From Levilactobacillus namurensis (GTDB lineage: Bacteria > Bacillota > Bacilli > Lactobacillales > Lactobacillaceae): 64,000 bases of DNA. Below the pieces are notes generated by a model. It was given only the letters and a program-made list of their open reading frames with translations, did no database searches and was not told where the DNA came from. A program made the translations under genes and the position numbers. The DNA lies in NCBI RefSeq assembly GCF_032197885.1, contig NZ_CP134159.1, positions 1,302,001 through 1,366,000 of the forward strand. Reading direction: 5' to 3'. Within the stretch, counting starts at the first letter, position 1, and every line of letters begins with the position of its first letter. This document shows, in pieces, positions 60,304 to 64,000 of the stretch.

Positions 60304-62874
60304 TTGCAGAGCTTGACTAATTTACAGAAGGTCTTAATCATCGGCAGCGGGCCCACTGAGATCGGTCACGAGACCGAGTTGGACAGCGCCACTGTTCAGG
60401 TTTTGACCCAATTTAAGAAGCACGGCGTCCGAACGCTGGTCATCGACAACAACCCGTTTTCGGTCGCCCTAGAAGAGATTCAACCCACTAATATGTATAT
60501 TCAAGCCGTCACGACGCCTAACGTGCGGCACATTTTAGAAAAGGATCATCCCGACGCCTTGATTGCGACGTTAGGGGGCTTACAGGGGATTCGAATTGCC
60601 CAAGAGCTCCTCGAAAACGGCGATCTAGGGCGCTACGGGGTGACCCTATTAGGCATGCCAACGTCAACGTTACGCCAGATCAATAATCCGGCGGACCTCA
60701 ACGCGACACTCAAGGAAATCCACGAACCCGTGATCGAAGCCCAGGTCGTCCAGACCACGGACGAAGCGCTGGGGTTAGTCGAAAATATCGGGTTCCCGTT
60801 GATCGTTAAGCCCGTGGCCCCCCGGGTAGATACCAACCGGACAATCTGCGAAAACGTCGACGACATGCTGACGGCGCTTAACCAGGGGTTCCAGCAATCC
60901 CGCTTTGACCAATGCACCCTGGAACGAAGTGTCGTGGGGTACAAGGAAGTCGAGATGGTGGCGATTCGGGACGCCGCCGACACCGAGCTTCTGATCAGTG
61001 GTCTGGAGAACGTCGACCCCATTGGGATCCACTCCGGGGATTCCATCGTGGTCACGCCACCACAGACCCTCACGGACCGGGAGTATCAGGACCTACGCGA
61101 CGCCACGTTTAGAATCGCGACGGAGTTTGGCATCATTGGCGTTTTACACGTCAGTTTTGCGTTGAACCCCGCTAACCAACACTTCTATGTGACCAAACTC
61201 GCGCCGTACTTTACGCGAGGCGTTTCCCTGGCCGCTCGGACCGTGGGCTACCCCGTGTCACTCGTGACCGGCGCCTTAATGTTGGGGCAACGACTAGTCG
61301 ACGTGAAGCTCCCCAGCCAATTTACCAAGCAGACGGCCGTGATGGAACCGACTAGCGACCACGTGACGGTCCGCATTCCTCTGTGGCCGTTTCAGGAAGT
61401 GCCCGACGCTGACCAGCACCTGGATACGGCCATGAAAGCCGTGGGGTCGACGATTGGTATCGGTCGCTCCGTCGAAGAGGCCATGTTGAAGTCCGTCCGG
61501 AGTTCACAATTTTCACCCCGGGACGTCCTGCCCTCCGTCAGCAATCTGACCGACGGGGAACTGATCAGTCAGCTGATTCATCCTCTGGCTAACCGCATCT
61601 TGGTGTTGATCGAAGCCTTACGGCGGGGGTACTCGCCAGACGAACTGAGTGAATTGACCAAGATCGATGCCTTTTACTTCGTTAAGTTGCAACACCTCTT
61701 GACCATTGAACGGCAGATTCAAGAACATCCCCGTGATGTAGAAGTCCTTCAACGGGCCCGGTACTACGGCTTTGGGGACGGGATGATTGCCCGTATCTGG
61801 GATACCGACACTGCGACGATTCGTCAATTGTCGGCAGAAGCCCACATCCAACCAACTTATAAGATGATCGAGCCCACCGCCGGCGAGTTTCCGGAAGCGC
61901 TTAGTGGCTACTACAGTACGTTTGAGTACGAAAACGAGAGTCGCGCGTTAGGGGACCGAACTGCCTTAGTCCTTGGACGGGGCGGCAATCAGTTGGGCCC
62001 GAATTCCGCGGCTGAGTACTTTACCACGGAAATGCTCAAACAACTCAAACGGGCGGGGTACCATACGATTCTGATGAATACTAACCCTAACGCTATCGGC
62101 ATCGCTCCGGAATTCTCGGACAAGCAATACGTGGATCCCATCCAATTGGGGGACGTCCTCAACGTGATTCAGGTCGAGCATCCCGATATCGTGATCGTAC
62201 CGGGGAACCGGCATTACCTGACGCGGGAGCTGAAGAAACTCGACTTGAACTTGCACGTCTTACCACCGGATCAAGAAACGGGGGAGCCGGCGCCCAAGAT
62301 GGCCACGATTGGCGTGAGCCTGTTCGTACATCAGCAGCAAAAAGTGGCTGTCGGGGTCATGGATATGCTGGCACCTGGGATGAACAAGTCGCTCTCCCAA
62401 GTCACGGCTTTCCGGATGCCCGCCGAACTACCTAAGGCCAAGCGTAACAATCTGGTCGAGCAGGCCAAGCAAGCCGTTAGCGAACGGCAGTTAACGGGGA
62501 TGGTCCAAGTCCTCTTCGCGCCGAAGGGGGATACCAAGCAGCTGGAAGTCGTGGGGGTCCGCCCAACCCGGTTGACCGAAATGGCCTTCTTGAGCAAGGT
62601 CACGGGGATCAACTGGGTCCGCATGTTGACCCGGCAGCACATCCAAACACTGGATGCGGCCGAGTTGGCTAAGATTACGGTCGACATTAACAGCACGCGG
62701 GTCGCTCTGATGAACGCGGCCTTCCCGTTCCGCCAACTACACGTTTTGAATCGGCCGGGGTCGACCAATCAAGAAGTGGGGGCAACGATTGCGTTTGGGT
62801 CCAGTGAAGCGTTGACCTTAAGTAATTTGAGCGATACAGAAGAGTTAGATCAAATTATTAACCGTACGATTTAG
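60304..62874 (+). CDS. carB: CarB-like carbamoyl-phosphate synthase large subunit, shortened and catalytically degenerate
   Basis: 856 residues against about 1060 in active CarB. The first synthase half is collinear (VLIIGSGPTEIGHETELDS; GYKEVEMVAIRDAAD; GIHSGDSIVVTPPQTLTDRE) but EMNPRVSR reads KLAPYFTR (298-305), and the glycine-rich loop RPSFTMGGSGGG reads KPVAPRVDTNRT (169-180). In the second half ~90 residues of the ATP-grasp N-lobe are missing (after ~655), and IEVNPR reads VGVRPT (750-755). The C-terminal allosteric (MGS) domain is absent. TTG start 10 nt after GGGAGGG. A pseudoenzyme or sensor is likely. Confidence 0.9.
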   Translation: MQSLTNLQKVLIIGSGPTEIGHETELDSATVQVLTQFKKHGVRTLVIDNNPFSVALEEIQPTNMYIQAVTTPNVRHILEKDHPDALIATLGGLQGIRIAQELLENGDLGRYGVTLLGMPTSTLRQINNPADLNATLKEIHEPVIEAQVVQTTDEALGLVENIGFPLIVKPVAPRVDTNRTICENVDDMLTALNQGFQQSRFDQCTLERSVVGYKEVEMVAIRDAADTELLISGLENVDPIGIHSGDSIVVTPPQTLTDREYQDLRDATFRIATEFGIIGVLHVSFALNPANQHFYVTKLAPYFTRGVSLAARTVGYPVSLVTGALMLGQRLVDVKLPSQFTKQTAVMEPTSDHVTVRIPLWPFQEVPDADQHLDTAMKAVGSTIGIGRSVEEAMLKSVRSSQFSPRDVLPSVSNLTDGELISQLIHPLANRILVLIEALRRGYSPDELSELTKIDAFYFVKLQHLLTIERQIQEHPRDVEVLQRARYYGFGDGMIARIWDTDTATIRQLSAEAHIQPTYKMIEPTAGEFPEALSGYYSTFEYENESRALGDRTALVLGRGGNQLGPNSAAEYFTTEMLKQLKRAGYHTILMNTNPNAIGIAPEFSDKQYVDPIQLGDVLNVIQVEHPDIVIVPGNRHYLTRELKKLDLNLHVLPPDQETGEPAPKMATIGVSLFVHQQQKVAVGVMDMLAPGMNKSLSQVTAFRMPAELPKAKRNNLVEQAKQAVSERQLTGMVQVLFAPKGDTKQLEVVGVRPTRLTEMAFLSKVTGINWVRMLTRQHIQTLDAAELAKITVDINSTRVALMNAAFPFRQLHVLNRPGSTNQEVGATIAFGSSEALTLSNLSDTEELDQIINRTI

Positions 62875-62918
62875 CACCCATGCGCAACTTCGAAACTTTT
62901 AAATTAGTTGTGCTGACC

Positions 62919-62956
62919 AAAAAGGACACCATCAGTCTTCCTGATGGTGTCCTTTT
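62919..62956. terminator. Bidirectional terminator between carB and rqcH
   Basis: AAAAAGGACACCATCAG / CTGATGGTGTCCTTTT stem with a 5-nt loop. Confidence 0.9.
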
Positions 62957-62974
62957 CAAACCTGTATCTACCAA

Positions 62975-64000
62975 TTAAGGGTTGTTTGCCGCTAATTGAT
63001 CAACAATTTTAGCTTCCGGCGTGACGAAAACGGTCTTTTGCCCCGTAAAGATGACAAATCCTGGCTTAGCGCCATTGGGTTTGTGAATCCGTTTAACGGG
63101 CACATAGTCGACCGGTACTGTACTTGAATCCCGTGCCTTGGAGAAGTAGGCTGCTAGGTTCGCCGCCTCTAAAATCGTGTCTTCGCTAGGATCCGCGGCG
63201 TGAATAATCACGTGCGACCCCGGCATGTCTTTAACGTGCAACCAGATGTCCGTCCGCTTGGCCGTGTGCAACGTGAGCTTATCGTTCTGCAGGTTATTCT
63301 TCCCCACGGAAATCTTAGTCCCGTCGCTAGCGGTAAAGCGGTCTGGTTGACTAATCTTCTGTTTTCGCTGTTTCTTGGCCTTCTTCATATGGTCATGGTC
63401 GCGCAGGTAGCCGCCTTGCTTCAGCTCCAACTTAATGTCGATGAGGTCCTTAGGGGCAGCCAGCTCGATTTGGGCCATAATGTTTTCGAAGTAGTCAATG
63501 TTCGCCTTGGTCTGGGCCAGTTGTTCCGTCACGTAAACTACCGCGTTCTTCGCCTTTTGGTACCGTTTGAAGTACTTCTGGGCGTTTTGGTTAGGGGACA
63601 GCTGGTTGGACAACGCAATCTTTAAAGGTTTCTCGTTGTCGTAGAAGTTCGGCAGGCTCACGGACGTTTCGCCTCGTTTGACCTGGTAGAGGTACGTGGT
63701 CAGAACTTCTCCCTTAATCCGGTACTCGTCCGCATTTTCCGTCTCCGCCATGGTCCGTTGCAGCTTCTTGTACTTGTTGCGATTCTTCTTCAGCTCGTTA
63801 CGGACGACCCGAATCAAGACGCTTCCCTGCTGTTGGACCCGGTCACGTTCAGCTTTATCCTGATAGTACGTGTCCAAGAGGCTACTGAGGGTGGTCGCGG
63901 ACTGATTCTGCCCATCCGTGGGGTAAGGGAAGGCGGTAAAGCTGGTCTTGCCCTTCGCCGAGATAGCTAAAGTGGGTTGCGGCGTGTCGAACTTGGCGAA
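62975..64000 (-). CDS. rqcH: NFACT/Rqc2-family protein RqcH (fibronectin-binding-like), C-terminal part
   Basis: The last ~341 residues of a protein usually ~560 long; the front runs off the window. Visible: SSLLDTYYQDKAERDRV, coiled-coil middle (RNELKKNRNKYKKLQRTM, YFKRYQKAKNAVVYVTEQL), and the NFACT-R domain with SVGKNNLQNDKLTL, TDIWLHVKDMPGSHVII and FVIFTGQKTVFVTPEA. RqcH binds stalled 50S subunits and adds alanine tails to incomplete chains; older names are FbpA/fibronectin-binding protein. Confidence 0.93.
   Translation of the reverse strand, partial: FAKFDTPQPTLAISAKGKTSFTAFPYPTDGQNQSATTLSSLLDTYYQDKAERDRVQQQGSVLIRVVRNELKKNRNKYKKLQRTMAETENADEYRIKGEVLTTYLYQVKRGETSVSLPNFYDNEKPLKIALSNQLSPNQNAQKYFKRYQKAKNAVVYVTEQLAQTKANIDYFENIMAQIELAAPKDLIDIKLELKQGGYLRDHDHMKKAKKQRKQKISQPDRFTASDGTKISVGKNNLQNDKLTLHTAKRTDIWLHVKDMPGSHVIIHAADPSEDTILEAANLAAYFSKARDSSTVPVDYVPVKRIHKPNGAKPGFVIFTGQKTVFVTPEAKIVDQLAANNP

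Overview
The window is chromosomal DNA of a lactic acid bacterium, most likely a relatively GC-rich heterofermentative Lactobacillaceae (Levilactobacillus/Secundilactobacillus-like; genus not resolved). Grounds: strong AGGAGG-type ribosome sites, T-box leaders, ECF transporters, the ebsA-fhs, recU-pbp1A and ypsA-gpsB-rnpB gene orders, an Apf-type surface protein and low-GC IS3/IS30/IS21 elements.

Layout. 1-6 kb: start of a cation P-type ATPase, a nitroreductase, an EF-G/Tet(M)-like GTPase and a large membrane glycosyltransferase-like protein. 6.3-11.4 kb: a TPP-riboswitch operon read leftwards, thiS-thiF-thiG followed by 4-nt-overlapping genes for an M20 amidohydrolase and a DAACS symporter, with thiE divergent. 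11.4-14.9 kb: an ECF transporter (S, fused double ATPase, T) behind a T-box whose apparent specifier is AUG (Met). 16.8-19.5 kb: a CopY-box-controlled copper operon with two cupredoxin-like proteins and a CopA lacking an HMA domain. 19.5-29.7 kb: T-box (AAC)-asnS, a HAD phosphatase, a DUF915 hydrolase, a secreted 5'-nucleotidase, an amino-acid permease, a Crp/Fnr regulator divergent from a nucleoside hydrolase (AT-richer insert) and a Cof phosphatase. 29.8-31.6 kb: an IS3-family element has cut an apf-like gene within its signal peptide; a 3-bp duplication (AAC) is visible and the frame can be reconstructed. 31.9-45.4 kb: housekeeping and metabolism, including nudC, guaD, pbp1A, recU, ypsA, gpsB, the RNase P RNA, an RlmL-like methyltransferase and amtB with a GlnR box.

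45.4-48.6 kb is an AT-rich graveyard: IS30, IS21 and IS3 remnants around an intact MFS exporter, which overlaps a broken ThiF/MccB-like adenylyltransferase upstream and a 35-codon charged ORF downstream. 48.6-58.5 kb returns to core genes: CPBP protease, TetR/nitroreductase, an FAD oxidase, an RNase H-like protein, ebsA-fhs, an alcohol dehydrogenase/LysR pair and lspA-rluD.

The most unusual locus is 58.5-62.9 kb. A near-consensus promoter inside the end of rluD drives a leader with a terminator, then pyrR-carA-carB. The carbamoyl-phosphate synthase looks like a pseudoenzyme: CarA has lost its Cys/His/Glu glutaminase triad, and CarB (856 aa) has lost metal and carboxyphosphate ligands, one ATP-grasp lobe and the allosteric domain, yet the frames are intact. 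It may act as a sensor or regulator together with PyrR. The window ends inside rqcH.
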